This document shows positions 1 to 6,421 of a stretch of DNA of 9,513 nt, in pieces. This DNA comes from Oscillospiraceae bacterium (GTDB lineage: Bacteria; Bacillota_A; Clostridia; Oscillospirales; Oscillospiraceae): positions 1 to 9,513 of the forward strand of contig JAGBAI010000151.1 in assembly GCA_017939025.1 (NCBI GenBank), written 5' to 3'. A program made the translations under genes and the position numbers. Under the pieces are notes generated by a model, which was not told where the DNA came from, searched no databases, and saw only the letters and a program-made list of their open reading frames with translations. The first letter of the stretch is position 1. Each line of letters starts with the position of its first letter.

Positions 1-43
1 CCAGAACCCCATGGGTTATGGCGAATAACTTCCAATAGAAACG

Positions 44-69
44 GAGGACGCACAGAAATGTGCGTCCTC
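44..69. terminator. Perfect hairpin with GAAA loop, possible terminator
   Basis: An 11-bp perfect stem (44-54 pairing with 59-69) closes a GAAA tetraloop. The U-tract is poor on either strand, so its role as a rho-independent terminator is uncertain. The best guess is the end of a plus-strand gene outside the left edge: the frame Q-N-P-M-G-Y-G-E reaches a TAA at 26-28, just before the hairpin. The loop is the same GAAA as in the terminator at 527-554 on the other side of the fold-back element. Confidence 0.4.
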
Positions 70-116
70 TTCGGTTGTTGAAAGGTATACCTTATCGTAA
101 CCATCGGTGCAGTAAT

Positions 117-145
117 GTTCTTTTCTTGATCGGCAAGAAAAGAAC
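117..145. repeat. Left subterminal hairpin of the fold-back element
   Basis: A 12-bp perfect stem: GTTCTTTTCTTG at 117-128 pairs with CAAGAAAAGAAC at 134-145 around the loop ATCGG. It is homologous in sequence and position to the hairpin at 449-479, differing at two stem positions and in the loop. Confidence 0.75.
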
Positions 146-158
146 CAAAAGAAGCCGA

Positions 159-196
159 CATAGGGGAGGCGCTTCGAAAAGGCGCCCTCCCCTATG
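159..196. repeat. GC-rich hairpin inside the element
   Basis: CATAGGGGA (159-167) pairs with 188-196 and GGCGC (168-172) pairs with 182-186, giving 14 bp with one bulged C at 187 and a 9-nt loop. The counterpart in the right arm is not symmetrical, so this hairpin is specific to the left arm. Confidence 0.65.
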
Positions 197-221
197 TACC
201 CCTCCCGCCGCTTCGCCAGTC

Positions 222-253
222 GACACCGGAAAATGTTCCGATTTTCCGGTGTC
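222..253. repeat. 13-bp perfect hairpin inside the element
   Basis: GACACCGGAAAAT (222-234) pairs perfectly with 241-253 around a 6-nt loop GTTCCG. Part of this sequence also matches the reverse complement of 296-310, so the segment can pair locally or across the element centre. Confidence 0.65.
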
Positions 254-379
254 TAACTTGAAAAAGCCTGTAAGCTTTTGCGCATTAAACGTTCAAAAAC
301 CGGGACATTTATGGACGCTGGTTGGCAATGCGGCGGGGGATTCTAAAGGGTGGTGCTCCGCGCAGCGAATCAAGATGAA

Positions 380-402
380 TATGATTGCCGGTGGCAATCA
401 TA
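380..402. repeat. Short hairpin in the unmatched right-arm segment
   Basis: TATGATTGCC (380-389) pairs with GGCAATCATA (393-402) around a 3-nt loop GGT. It lies in the ~341-413 stretch that has no counterpart in the left arm. Confidence 0.55.
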
Positions 403-448
403 CCATAATTTATGCCTCTTCAAAGCGCCCCTTAAGCCGATTTCTGTG

Positions 449-479
449 GTTACTTTCTTGTTCGGTACAAGAAAGTAAC
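449..479. repeat. Right subterminal hairpin of the fold-back element
   Basis: A 12-bp perfect stem: GTTACTTTCTTG at 449-460 pairs with CAAGAAAGTAAC at 468-479 around a 7-nt loop. It mirrors the left hairpin at 117-145. The differing stem positions keep pairing on both sides of each stem, which suggests the hairpin itself is conserved. Confidence 0.75.
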
Positions 480-526
480 ATTCTCCGCACCATATATTTG
501 CAACAAGGTATGCTTTTTTGACAGCA

Positions 527-554
527 AAAGGCCGCACCGAAAGGTGCGGCCTTT
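527..554 (-). terminator. Rho-independent terminator of the GH79 gene
   Basis: A 12-bp perfect stem (554-543 with 538-527) with a 4-nt loop. Read on the minus strand it ends in TTTT followed by GCTGT, a short U-tract. It lies 43 bases downstream of the GH79 stop codon. Confidence 0.75.
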
Positions 555-597
555 GTTATAGAATTCCGAGAATCCCGGTTTTCAAGCGATTTTTCGA

Positions 598-2133
598 TTA
601 GACAACCAGGAAGGTGCAGGTCATGGGGGCCAGTTCCACCTTGCCGGCAGCGACTGCGTCGCCGGACAGGTCAGGCAGTTCCCAGTTCTCGCCCAGAACC
701 AGGTCGCGGCCGTTCAGAGTCATGACAGTAGCGCGCTTGAAGCCGTCCTTGCCGTTCAGAACCCAGATCAGACCGTCATTGGGAACATCAACGGTGGTGG
801 TCTCGGTTTCAGAGTTGTTGATGATCAGGTAGCACTTCTTGGAAGGATCCTTCTTGTAGGACTGGACGTAAACGTGAGCGCCTTCACGGATGGGCTCGCC
901 GGAAGCGAAGACGTCGGTGCCCATCAGCTCGATCCACAGCTTGACAGCGAAGAAGTTGGGGCGGGGATCATGGACAAAGCGGGCCAGGTAAGCGTAGTCG
1001 GAGGCGGTCAGGGTGTTGTGGAAGATAACACCGCGGGTCAGAGCGGAGAAGCCGCCCAGCTCGTTCAGGGTACGCAGGACATCCAGGTAGGTGGAAGCCC
1101 AGGTATCGCCGCCGCCGCCTGCGTCACCGGACTCGGTGACCCACATTTCGGTGCCGGGAGCGTACTTGTCACGGTAGGGGATGTAAGCACGGCAGAAGGC
1201 CATGGCAACATCCAGGTACTCTTCGCCGTTGGCCTCGCTGGGATCCCAGTGACCGGCGGGCATGACGGAAGCCAGACGGTCAGACAGGCCGTTGTAGTAG
1301 TGGTAAGAGAACACGTCCAGAGGCATCTCCAGACCGTTCAGCAGATCTTCGCAGGTAGCGCTCTCACGGGCCAGCTGCTCAACGCCGCCGGTGCCGCCGT
1401 CCTTGCCCATCTTACCGAAGGACACATCAGCGCCGCCGGTGTCGGAGGTACCGACGTACAGACACTCAGGATAGTTTTCCTTCAGCCACTTGGCGAACAG
1501 GTCAGCGTCACGACGGTAGTGGGCAGCAGTGTAACCCTTGGGGAAGCCGGTGTCTTCCAGCATATTGGGCTCGTTGGCGAACTCAGCAGCCATGATGGGC
1601 ACGCCGTAGGCCTTGGAGAAGGAGAACAGCTTCTCAGCCTCGGTGGAAGGCCAGGGCTCCTCAGCGCTGTGCAGGCCGGGGCAGTTGGCCACGGAAACCT
1701 TCAGCTTCAGGCCGCAGTCCTTGACGAAATCCAGAACGCCGATCCACTGCTCCTTGGTCAGAACGTTCAGATAACCCTCGGGAACCTGGCCGGGAGCATA
1801 TTCGCCGTCAAAGTCGTAGTAGGTCTTAGTTGCCCAGGTACCGGAAACACGGCACCAGGTGGTGCCCAGATCCTTGGTCAGCTTGCGCAGCTTGGGGTTG
1901 TACAGGTCGATGGGGGGATACATCTGCATCAGATCGCGGTACATGGCGGCGATGCCGTCAGCAGAGGGACGGACGATGAAGGGCTCGGTGCCGGCAATCT
2001 GCTCGGGGGTGTAGGCCTTCCAGAAGGTGCCGCCGGTAACTTCGGCGAACTCCACGTTGTAGGAAACCAGATCGGGGTTCTGCTCATGCAGGAACTTTAC
2101 TTCTGCAGGATTCAGTTTGACAAATTCAGCCAT
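598..2133 (-). CDS. Glycoside hydrolase family 79, heparanase/beta-glucuronidase-like, cytosolic
   Basis: Retaining glycosidase of 511 residues, expected to remove glucuronic acid or a related uronic acid from glycans or conjugates. The GH79 layout is visible: an N-terminal strand region, then N-P-K-L-R-K-L-T (79-86) leading into a TIM barrel. The acid/base motif E-F-A-N-E-P-N has E188, H278 lies in F-S-Y-H-Y-Y, and the nucleophile motif W-V-T-E-S-G has E334, followed by a Gly-rich turn as in heparanase (G-E-T-S-S-A-Y-G-G-G). A C-terminal beta-sandwich (~415-511) ends like heparanase. There is no signal peptide, so it probably acts on imported oligosaccharides or glucuronides. The start is chosen at 2133 because AAGGAG (2149-2144) lies 10 nt upstream; an upstream ATG at 2142 would touch that site. 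Codon use is strongly biased (AAG, AAC, TTC, CTG, GGC), suggesting high expression. The exact substrate is unknown. Confidence 0.88.
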   Translation of the reverse strand: MAEFVKLNPAEVKFLHEQNPDLVSYNVEFAEVTGGTFWKAYTPEQIAGTEPFIVRPSADGIAAMYRDLMQMYPPIDLYNPKLRKLTKDLGTTWCRVSGTWATKTYYDFDGEYAPGQVPEGYLNVLTKEQWIGVLDFVKDCGLKLKVSVANCPGLHSAEEPWPSTEAEKLFSFSKAYGVPIMAAEFANEPNMLEDTGFPKGYTAAHYRRDADLFAKWLKENYPECLYVGTSDTGGADVSFGKMGKDGGTGGVEQLARESATCEDLLNGLEMPLDVFSYHYYNGLSDRLASVMPAGHWDPSEANGEEYLDVAMAFCRAYIPYRDKYAPGTEMWVTESGDAGGGGDTWASTYLDVLRTLNELGGFSALTRGVIFHNTLTASDYAYLARFVHDPRPNFFAVKLWIELMGTDVFASGEPIREGAHVYVQSYKKDPSKKCYLIINNSETETTTVDVPNDGLIWVLNGKDGFKRATVMTLNGRDLVLGENWELPDLSGDAVAAGKVELAPMTCTFLVV

Positions 2134-2184
2134 GGGAATCATTCTCCTTACTTTTCTGCGCCAATTGCACAGTTTATCATTATC

Positions 2185-2213
2185 AGTATAAAACGATTTT
2201 AGCAGAATAGCAA
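2185..2213 (-). promoter_or_regulatory. Sigma-A promoter of the GH79 gene
   Basis: On the minus strand TTGCTA (2213-2208), a 17-base spacer, then TATACT (2190-2185). Transcription would begin near 2178, giving a leader of about 45 nt before the ATG at 2133. It lies in the AT-rich gap between the regulator gene and GH79, where I see no convincing terminator, so some readthrough from the regulator gene is possible. Confidence 0.7.
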
Positions 2214-2301
2214 GAATATTCCGAGATATTTGTGTTTCCGTGGGTGACAAAATTCCGGGGTGTTTTTTGGGTAAAACAACGGTTTTTTATAATACAGTTT
2301 A

Positions 2302-3624
2302 TTAACCAAAAACCAGGATAAACCGGTAATCACCATCCTCGAAGGGGATCCGGTACAGGGCCCACTCTTCTTCGCCGTCATAGCGGGTGGCCAGTTTCAT
2401 TTCGTAGCGGTGGGGCTTCACAGGCTCCAGAGAATAGACGGCAGTTTCCACACGGTCGCCGTGATGGTATTCTTCGTACAGGGTCAGATTTTCCTGAGGA
2501 AGGCCTGCTACAGTGAGCTTCATTTTGGCATTATCCACCACATCCACAAGGCTGAATGTTGGTTGAGGATCTTCTCTTCCGGGCGCATACCAGTCAGGCT
2601 GGAAATAGATGGATTTTCCGAAGGTGGAGACATCGACGACGCAGGTATTCCGGCCATAGGGAGTCAGCTTGCCCCGCCAGCACAGCTGATCCTGCCGGTA
2701 GTAACTCAGAAGGATGCTGTCATCGGCTTCTACGGTGATCTGGAACATTCCCTCCGGTGCATCCTCCGGAATCAGACTCCAGGTGCCTTTCTGGCTCTGT
2801 CCGGGGATCGGCTCCACATAGGTGAAGGGGCCGTAGCTGCCAGTGCGGTCGCCGTTTCGGTCACTGACATACATATAAGTACCGGCCAGCTCGACTTTCG
2901 TGTATTCCGGGACGCTGCCTCCCTCCGGGTGCAGAACCTGAGCAATCTGATAGGACTGCCCGAAGGGATCTGCGCTATTGAATCCCCCAAGCTCCTGGAC
3001 GGTTGTTCCAATATTCAGCAGGGGAGTGCCGAAGAACAACACGATAATGAGCCACAGACGGGTGCTTTTCAGGTCAATGGTAAGCACATCAGCGCTCCAG
3101 ATCAGTCCAAAGGACAGCAACCGCAGGAAGCTGATCCCCAAGGCAGACATGGTAAAGCGCAGGAGGATGTTGCAGCCCATGTGCAGAACCAGCCCTATGG
3201 TTCCCCGGAGAATCTCTCCCCAGTCATGATCAAAGACCCGCAGGTGCATGAAGATCGACAGGTATTCCAGCGAAATGCCTGCGATGCGGCAGACAATGGC
3301 GATGCCTACCATTTCCTGCACCACCAGCAGCGTAGACAGCAGATCCAGAATAATGCCGATCTCCAGCATCATCTGCCAGAATTTCCGCCGTCTGGTTACC
3401 AGATCTTCAAAAGTTTTCAGAACACTGCGCTCATCTCTCAGCAGTTCATCCAGAGAAACCTGATATACATTGCTCATTTTCACCGCGCTGCCCACATCCG
3501 GCAGGGAGCGGTTGTTTTCCCAGTTGGAGATGGTCTGGCGGCTGACACCCAGCTGCTTTGCCAGCTCCTCCTGTTTTAACCCGGCGTTAACACGGGCTTC
3601 TTTTAATTTTTCACCCAGTTCCAT
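2302..3624 (-). CDS. Membrane-spanning XRE-family one-component regulator
   Basis: A 440-residue protein. Residues 1-65 are a canonical Cro/C1-type helix-turn-helix: L-K-Q-E-E-L-A-K-Q-L-G-V-S-R-Q-T-I-S-N-W-E is immediately recognisable. Residues ~84-206 contain about five hydrophobic segments. Residues ~215-440 are a hydrophilic, beta-rich tail with many Trp/Tyr and Gly/Pro turns that I do not recognise; an odd number of membrane passes would place it outside the cell. The inference is a transcription factor held at the membrane that senses an extracellular or envelope signal. The start at 3624 has GGGAGGA (3637-3631) upstream. It has its own promoter and leader dyad (see 3689 and 3650), which suggests autoregulation. 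It is co-oriented with the downstream GH79 gene, but the sequence does not show that it controls it. Confidence 0.8.
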   Translation of the reverse strand: MELGEKLKEARVNAGLKQEELAKQLGVSRQTISNWENNRSLPDVGSAVKMSNVYQVSLDELLRDERSVLKTFEDLVTRRRKFWQMMLEIGIILDLLSTLLVVQEMVGIAIVCRIAGISLEYLSIFMHLRVFDHDWGEILRGTIGLVLHMGCNILLRFTMSALGISFLRLLSFGLIWSADVLTIDLKSTRLWLIIVLFFGTPLLNIGTTVQELGGFNSADPFGQSYQIAQVLHPEGGSVPEYTKVELAGTYMYVSDRNGDRTGSYGPFTYVEPIPGQSQKGTWSLIPEDAPEGMFQITVEADDSILLSYYRQDQLCWRGKLTPYGRNTCVVDVSTFGKSIYFQPDWYAPGREDPQPTFSLVDVVDNAKMKLTVAGLPQENLTLYEEYHHGDRVETAVYSLEPVKPHRYEMKLATRYDGEEEWALYRIPFEDGDYRFILVFG

Positions 3625-3649
3625 AGGCTTTCCTCCCTCAATAAGGTAT

Positions 3650-3674
3650 CCTTACAGGGATACTCCCTGCAAGG
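3650..3674 (-). promoter_or_regulatory. 25-nt dyad in the leader of the regulator gene (operator or RNA hairpin)
   Basis: CCTTACAGGGA (3650-3660) and TCCCTGCAAGG (3664-3674) form an 11-bp inverted repeat around TAC, with one A/C position that becomes a G·U pair in the minus-strand RNA. A second overlapping dyad, GTATCC (3646-3651) and GGATAC (3658-3663), shares the centre region. It sits between the inferred start of transcription (~3682) and the RBS (3637-3631), so it could be an operator for the helix-turn-helix protein itself or a leader hairpin. Confidence 0.55.
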
Positions 3675-3688
3675 GGATTCGTAAATTC

Positions 3689-3717
3689 AGCATACGAAAA
3701 AGAGCCCGGGAAGTCAA
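3689..3717 (-). promoter_or_regulatory. Promoter of the regulator gene, overlapping a terminator
   Basis: On the minus strand TTGACT (3717-3712), a 17-base spacer, then TATGCT (3694-3689). The -35 box falls in the loop of the upstream operon's terminator, and the spacer contains the terminator's second arm and U-tract. Transcription would start near 3682, leaving a leader of ~57 nt. Confidence 0.6.
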
Positions 3718-3730
3718 GCTCCCGGGCTCT
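3701..3730 (-). terminator. Rho-independent terminator of the MBOAT-SGNH operon
   Basis: An 11-bp perfect GC-rich stem (3730-3720 with 3711-3701) with an 8-nt loop. On the minus strand it is followed by TTTT and then CGTATG. It lies 30 bases downstream of the SGNH gene stop. Confidence 0.88.
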
Positions 3731-3760
3731 ACCAGTTGTGGAATTGACGTAAAAATGGTT

Positions 3761-4825
3761 TTACATGGGGTTTTCAGCAAAGATCGCTTCGTAGTCATAA
3801 GTGGAATAGAACTGGCGAACCTGCTCCCAGTGGGCTTTATAATTCTCCTTCGTCAGCCGGTATTCGCCTGCGTGCATCCTGCGCAGCAGCTCGGAATTGA
3901 TGCCGCTGTGGTAATGGGCTATGTCCCGATAGTTGTCGAAATCGGTGCAGAGGCTATAGTCATCATAGAAGGAATACAACTGAATATTGTCGGCTTCCAG
4001 GAGAATTTCCGAGGCCAGAGTCATAGCGTCGATGTGCATGTCCATAATTCCCTCCTGCATATGGGCATCCCAGTTGAGGATGCTGTAAGGTGGAAAGAAA
4101 AACAGGAACAGCGTATCGGGATGCGCATTTGCCAGGGCGATGATGTTCTTCTCCAGATTATCCCGCATGGTTTGGGCCATCCCGTCCGTAAAGGGTGTGG
4201 GGGTATCCACTTTTTCTGCCCGGTTGTAACCTTCCAGAACGGCGGCTTTTCCTGTAGGGAATTCCCAGGAACTGTAATCGTCAAAGGTGGTGGTGCTGCT
4301 GCCGCTGTGGGTATGGTATAAAACGCCTAGGGTATCATTGCACAGAATATCCTTGTTGAAAAGATATTGTACATCGTTGAACAGCTTATCATCATAGAGG
4401 TAGGTAGGATATTCACCGCTGGCCAAAATCAGCTCTTTGCCTCCGTAGAGATTCCATTCATCCATGCCGTAGAGTACATAGCGGATCTGAGGGTTGGCTT
4501 TCAGTGCCTGCTGCAGATTGCTGGTGATCTCGGCATAGGTGCCGCCGGAGAAGCAGACCTTTACAGACCGGGTGCCGAAGAGCGCATCGAATTCCGAAGT
4601 TTTGAAGTTTTCGGTTAAGGAGGTTCCGGTGATCAGAGCGTCATAAGCAAAATTTTTTACAATGCCGTCATTCTGATACCTCTGGTTGTTCAGGGGATAG
4701 GCCAGCTGCTCCAAAGGGGCATGATAATGAAAAAAGGGATCGATCATGCCGGTCAGCGTAGCAGCACTCAGCAGCAGAACCAGACACAGGGACAGCATAC
4801 AGATGCTCCATTTTTTTCCGTTCAT
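3761..4825 (-). CDS. SGNH-like partner of the MBOAT acyltransferase, membrane-anchored
   Basis: A 354-residue protein with one N-terminal hydrophobic segment (~6-26), probably an uncleaved anchor, and the rest outside the membrane. I-T-G-T-S-L (65-70) matches the SGNH/GDSL serine block, with S69 as the likely nucleophile. F-S-G-G-T (92-96) fits the glycine block. D-I-A-H-Y (301-305) fits the D-x-x-H catalytic block, with D301 and H304. In the family, such proteins work with an MBOAT partner to transfer an acyl group (acetyl or D-alanyl) to an extracellular polymer, as DltD with DltB or AlgJ/AlgX with AlgI. The RBS GAGGAG (4836-4831) overlaps the stop codon of the MBOAT gene, so the two are probably translationally coupled. 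Acyl donor and target polymer are not shown by the sequence. It differs from DltD in lacking dltA/dltC neighbours. Confidence 0.72.
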   Translation of the reverse strand: MNGKKWSICMLSLCLVLLLSAATLTGMIDPFFHYHAPLEQLAYPLNNQRYQNDGIVKNFAYDALITGTSLTENFKTSEFDALFGTRSVKVCFSGGTYAEITSNLQQALKANPQIRYVLYGMDEWNLYGGKELILASGEYPTYLYDDKLFNDVQYLFNKDILCNDTLGVLYHTHSGSSTTTFDDYSSWEFPTGKAAVLEGYNRAEKVDTPTPFTDGMAQTMRDNLEKNIIALANAHPDTLFLFFFPPYSILNWDAHMQEGIMDMHIDAMTLASEILLEADNIQLYSFYDDYSLCTDFDNYRDIAHYHSGINSELLRRMHAGEYRLTKENYKAHWEQVRQFYSTYDYEAIFAENPM

Positions 4826-4834
4826 AGGGACTCC

Positions 4835-6298
4835 TCAGAAATTAAAATACAGGAAGGTGCTGACACCGGAGAAAGACATAATGCACCAGAACAGCAGCAG
4901 GGCTGTGGCAACCAGATTGACAATACCGGGTTTGTAGGTGAGCATATGCTCCCGGGCGTTTCGTGCCCCCAGAACCAGCGCCATGGCACCAACATAGAAC
5001 AGCAGAAGAATGGTATTGGGATACCACTGGAAGTACATCAGCTGGGGGATCTTGTTGATCAGAAGTGTGATTTCCGGCAGAAGGAAAGCATTCGTGATAT
5101 TGCTGTTCACCGGGCCGATCTCCATCCGCAGCAGGGCTTTGAAGAGCACCAGCGCATCACCGATGCTGTCAGCCCGGAACAGAACCCAGGCCAGATTTAC
5201 GAAGGTAAAGGTAAGCAGCCAGTTGAAAACCGGATGGAACCGATCAAACCGGGGTTTCTGCCAGCGGTACAGCACGGAGAACAGACCGTGCAGGATACCC
5301 CAGGCAATGAACGTATAATTGGCGCCATGCCAGATGCCGCTGACCAGATAGACGATCATCACATTCAGGTAAGTACGCCATGCGCCTCTGCGGCTGCCGC
5401 CAAGCGGAATGTAAATGTAACGGGTAAAGAAGCGGGTAAGGGTCTTGTGCCACCGGTGCCAGAATTCGTCAATGGTCAACGCCTTGTAGGGAGAATCAAA
5501 GTTCACAGGCAGTTCCAGATTCATCATCCGGCCAATGCCAATGGCCATATCACAGTAGCCGCTGAAGTCGAAGTAGATCTGAATGGTATAAGCCAGGCTG
5601 GTCAGGAACGCATTGGTGGTGTCCAGGATCTGGACATTGTCAAAGCCCCAGTTGGCAGCAACGCCGAAAACATCGGCAATGAGCACCTTTTTGCCTAAGC
5701 CCAACACGAACATAAACATGCCTTGGGCGAAGTTATCCCAGTTGAATTTCTTCTTTTCCAGATCCATAAACTGGGGGATCAGTTCATCGTGGGTAACGAT
5801 GGGGCCTGCGATCAGCTGAGGGAAATAGGCAACGAAGGAGGCATACTGCAAAAAATTATATTTCTGAACCTCGCCCCGGTAGGCATCCACCACATAGCTG
5901 ACCTGCTGGAAGGTAAAGAAGCTGATGCCCAGAGGCAGCAGAATATTGCGCAGGGTAAAATCGCAGTGGAAGATCCGGTTTACGTTCATCAGGAAAAAGT
6001 CAAAATACTTGAAATAGAACAGCACACTGATATTCCCCAGAATAGCCAGAATTACTTCCAGCTTTCGCAGCAGCAGATGCCGGGTCTTTCCCATCAGCAG
6101 GGTAAAGCCATAGTTCATCACAATGGATACCAAAATGATGGCAAGATAACTGGGATTGAAATAGCCATAGAACCATAAAGACATTCCCAGCAAAAAAGCC
6201 TGGGCCAGGGTGTACTTTTTAAAATGGTTCAGCCCAAAATATCCGATGAGACACAGGGGGAAAAAGACAAAAATAAAAATATAGGAATTAAACAGCAA
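4835..6298 (-). CDS. MBOAT family O-acyltransferase (DltB/AlgI-like)
   Basis: A 487-residue polytopic membrane protein that starts with M-L-F-N-S-Y, typical of the family. Signature motifs are S-F-F-T-F-Q (126-131), F-D-F-S-G-Y-C-D-M-A-I-G (243-254), E-F-W-H-R-W-H (278-284) and S-G-I-W-H-G-A-N (320-327), with H324 the expected catalytic histidine. It would move an acyl group from a cytoplasmic donor across the membrane for O-acylation of a cell-surface or exported glycan, passing it to the SGNH partner encoded just downstream (9 bases between the genes). The start codon is TTG at 6298, chosen because GAGGAG (6313-6308) sits 9 nt upstream, no ATG is in frame until residue 39, and the N-terminus matches the family. 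Dlt function is less likely, since no dltA or dltC is next to it. No sugar-polymer biosynthesis genes are in the window to name the substrate. Confidence 0.9.
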   Translation of the reverse strand: MLFNSYIFIFVFFPLCLIGYFGLNHFKKYTLAQAFLLGMSLWFYGYFNPSYLAIILVSIVMNYGFTLLMGKTRHLLLRKLEVILAILGNISVLFYFKYFDFFLMNVNRIFHCDFTLRNILLPLGISFFTFQQVSYVVDAYRGEVQKYNFLQYASFVAYFPQLIAGPIVTHDELIPQFMDLEKKKFNWDNFAQGMFMFVLGLGKKVLIADVFGVAANWGFDNVQILDTTNAFLTSLAYTIQIYFDFSGYCDMAIGIGRMMNLELPVNFDSPYKALTIDEFWHRWHKTLTRFFTRYIYIPLGGSRRGAWRTYLNVMIVYLVSGIWHGANYTFIAWGILHGLFSVLYRWQKPRFDRFHPVFNWLLTFTFVNLAWVLFRADSIGDALVLFKALLRMEIGPVNSNITNAFLLPEITLLINKIPQLMYFQWYPNTILLLFYVGAMALVLGARNAREHMLTYKPGIVNLVATALLLFWCIMSFSGVSTFLYFNF

Positions 6299-6334
6299 AT
6301 AGTGTCACTCCTCATAAAAACGCAATAATTAATT

Positions 6335-6363
6335 ATTATAGTCGAAGAAAAAGATACTGTCAA
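6335..6363 (-). promoter_or_regulatory. Perfect-consensus sigma-A promoter of the MBOAT-SGNH operon
   Basis: On the minus strand TTGACA (6363-6358), a 17-base spacer, then TATAAT (6340-6335), an exact match to consensus. The start of transcription is near 6328, about 30 nt before the TTG start codon. Confidence 0.92.
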
Positions 6364-6375
6364 GCAAACAGTCGT

Positions 6376-6414
6376 CTGGACGGTAAAGGCAGAAAAAAGA
6401 AACTGGACGGGAAA
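6376..6414 (-). promoter_or_regulatory. Direct repeat upstream of the MBOAT promoter
   Basis: CTGGACGGTAAA (6376-6387) and CTGGACGGGAAA (6403-6414) match at 11 of 12 positions with a period of 27 bases. They lie just upstream of the -35 box, the usual place for activator sites, but no cognate regulator is identified and chance cannot be excluded. Confidence 0.35.
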
Positions 6415-6421
6415 CCGCAAC

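Larger units (their letters stand above)
84..514. repeat. Fold-back / MITE-like element with long imperfect inverted repeats
   Basis: No convincing gene is seen here. The left end matches the reverse complement of the right end: TACCTT at 88-93 corresponds to 510-505, GGTGC at 106-110 to 491-487, a 12-bp hairpin at 117-145 to a similar hairpin at 449-479, and GGCGCTTCGAAAAGG around 168-182 to a near copy around 429-415. CCCGCCGCTTCGCCA (204-218) matches 337-323 with few changes, and AAATGTTCCGATTTT (231-245) matches 310-296. The centre is a small palindrome at 262-279. The right arm carries about 60-70 extra bases (~341-413), including its own hairpin. This layout, with long terminal inverted repeats and no transposase, fits a non-autonomous mobile repeat. 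I see no clear target-site duplication, so the exact ends are approximate. A structured RNA is the main alternative. Confidence 0.6.

Noticed and set aside
2..28. Possible last nine codons of a plus-strand gene ending Q-N-P-M-G-Y-G-E and TAA
   Set aside because: Far too short to recognise, and the other frames are also open over this stretch. Only the following hairpin makes it plausible.
60..521. Plus-strand reading frame of 153 codons across the fold-back element
   Set aside because: It runs through stacked inverted repeats, has no RBS, and the composition is not protein-like.
76..525. Target-site duplication flanking the fold-back element
   Set aside because: Only a trivial TTG occurs on both sides; the ends of the element are not defined well enough to call it.
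874..2202. Long plus-strand frame (442 codons) opposite the GH79 gene
   Set aside because: It is an antisense shadow created by the strong codon bias of GH79, which lacks codons that would give stops on the other strand. The product is Gly/Val-rich without any family motif.
2134..2301. Terminator for the regulator gene in the AT-rich gap
   Set aside because: Only a 6-bp, almost entirely A/T stem (TGTTTT with AAAACA) is visible; not enough to call.
2410..3579. Plus-strand frame of 389 codons opposite the regulator gene
   Set aside because: Antisense shadow; the minus strand carries a clear helix-turn-helix and membrane segments, with an RBS.
4721..5698. Plus-strand frame of 325 codons opposite the MBOAT gene
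   Set aside because: Gln/His-rich antisense translation of a membrane protein gene, with no RBS or motif.
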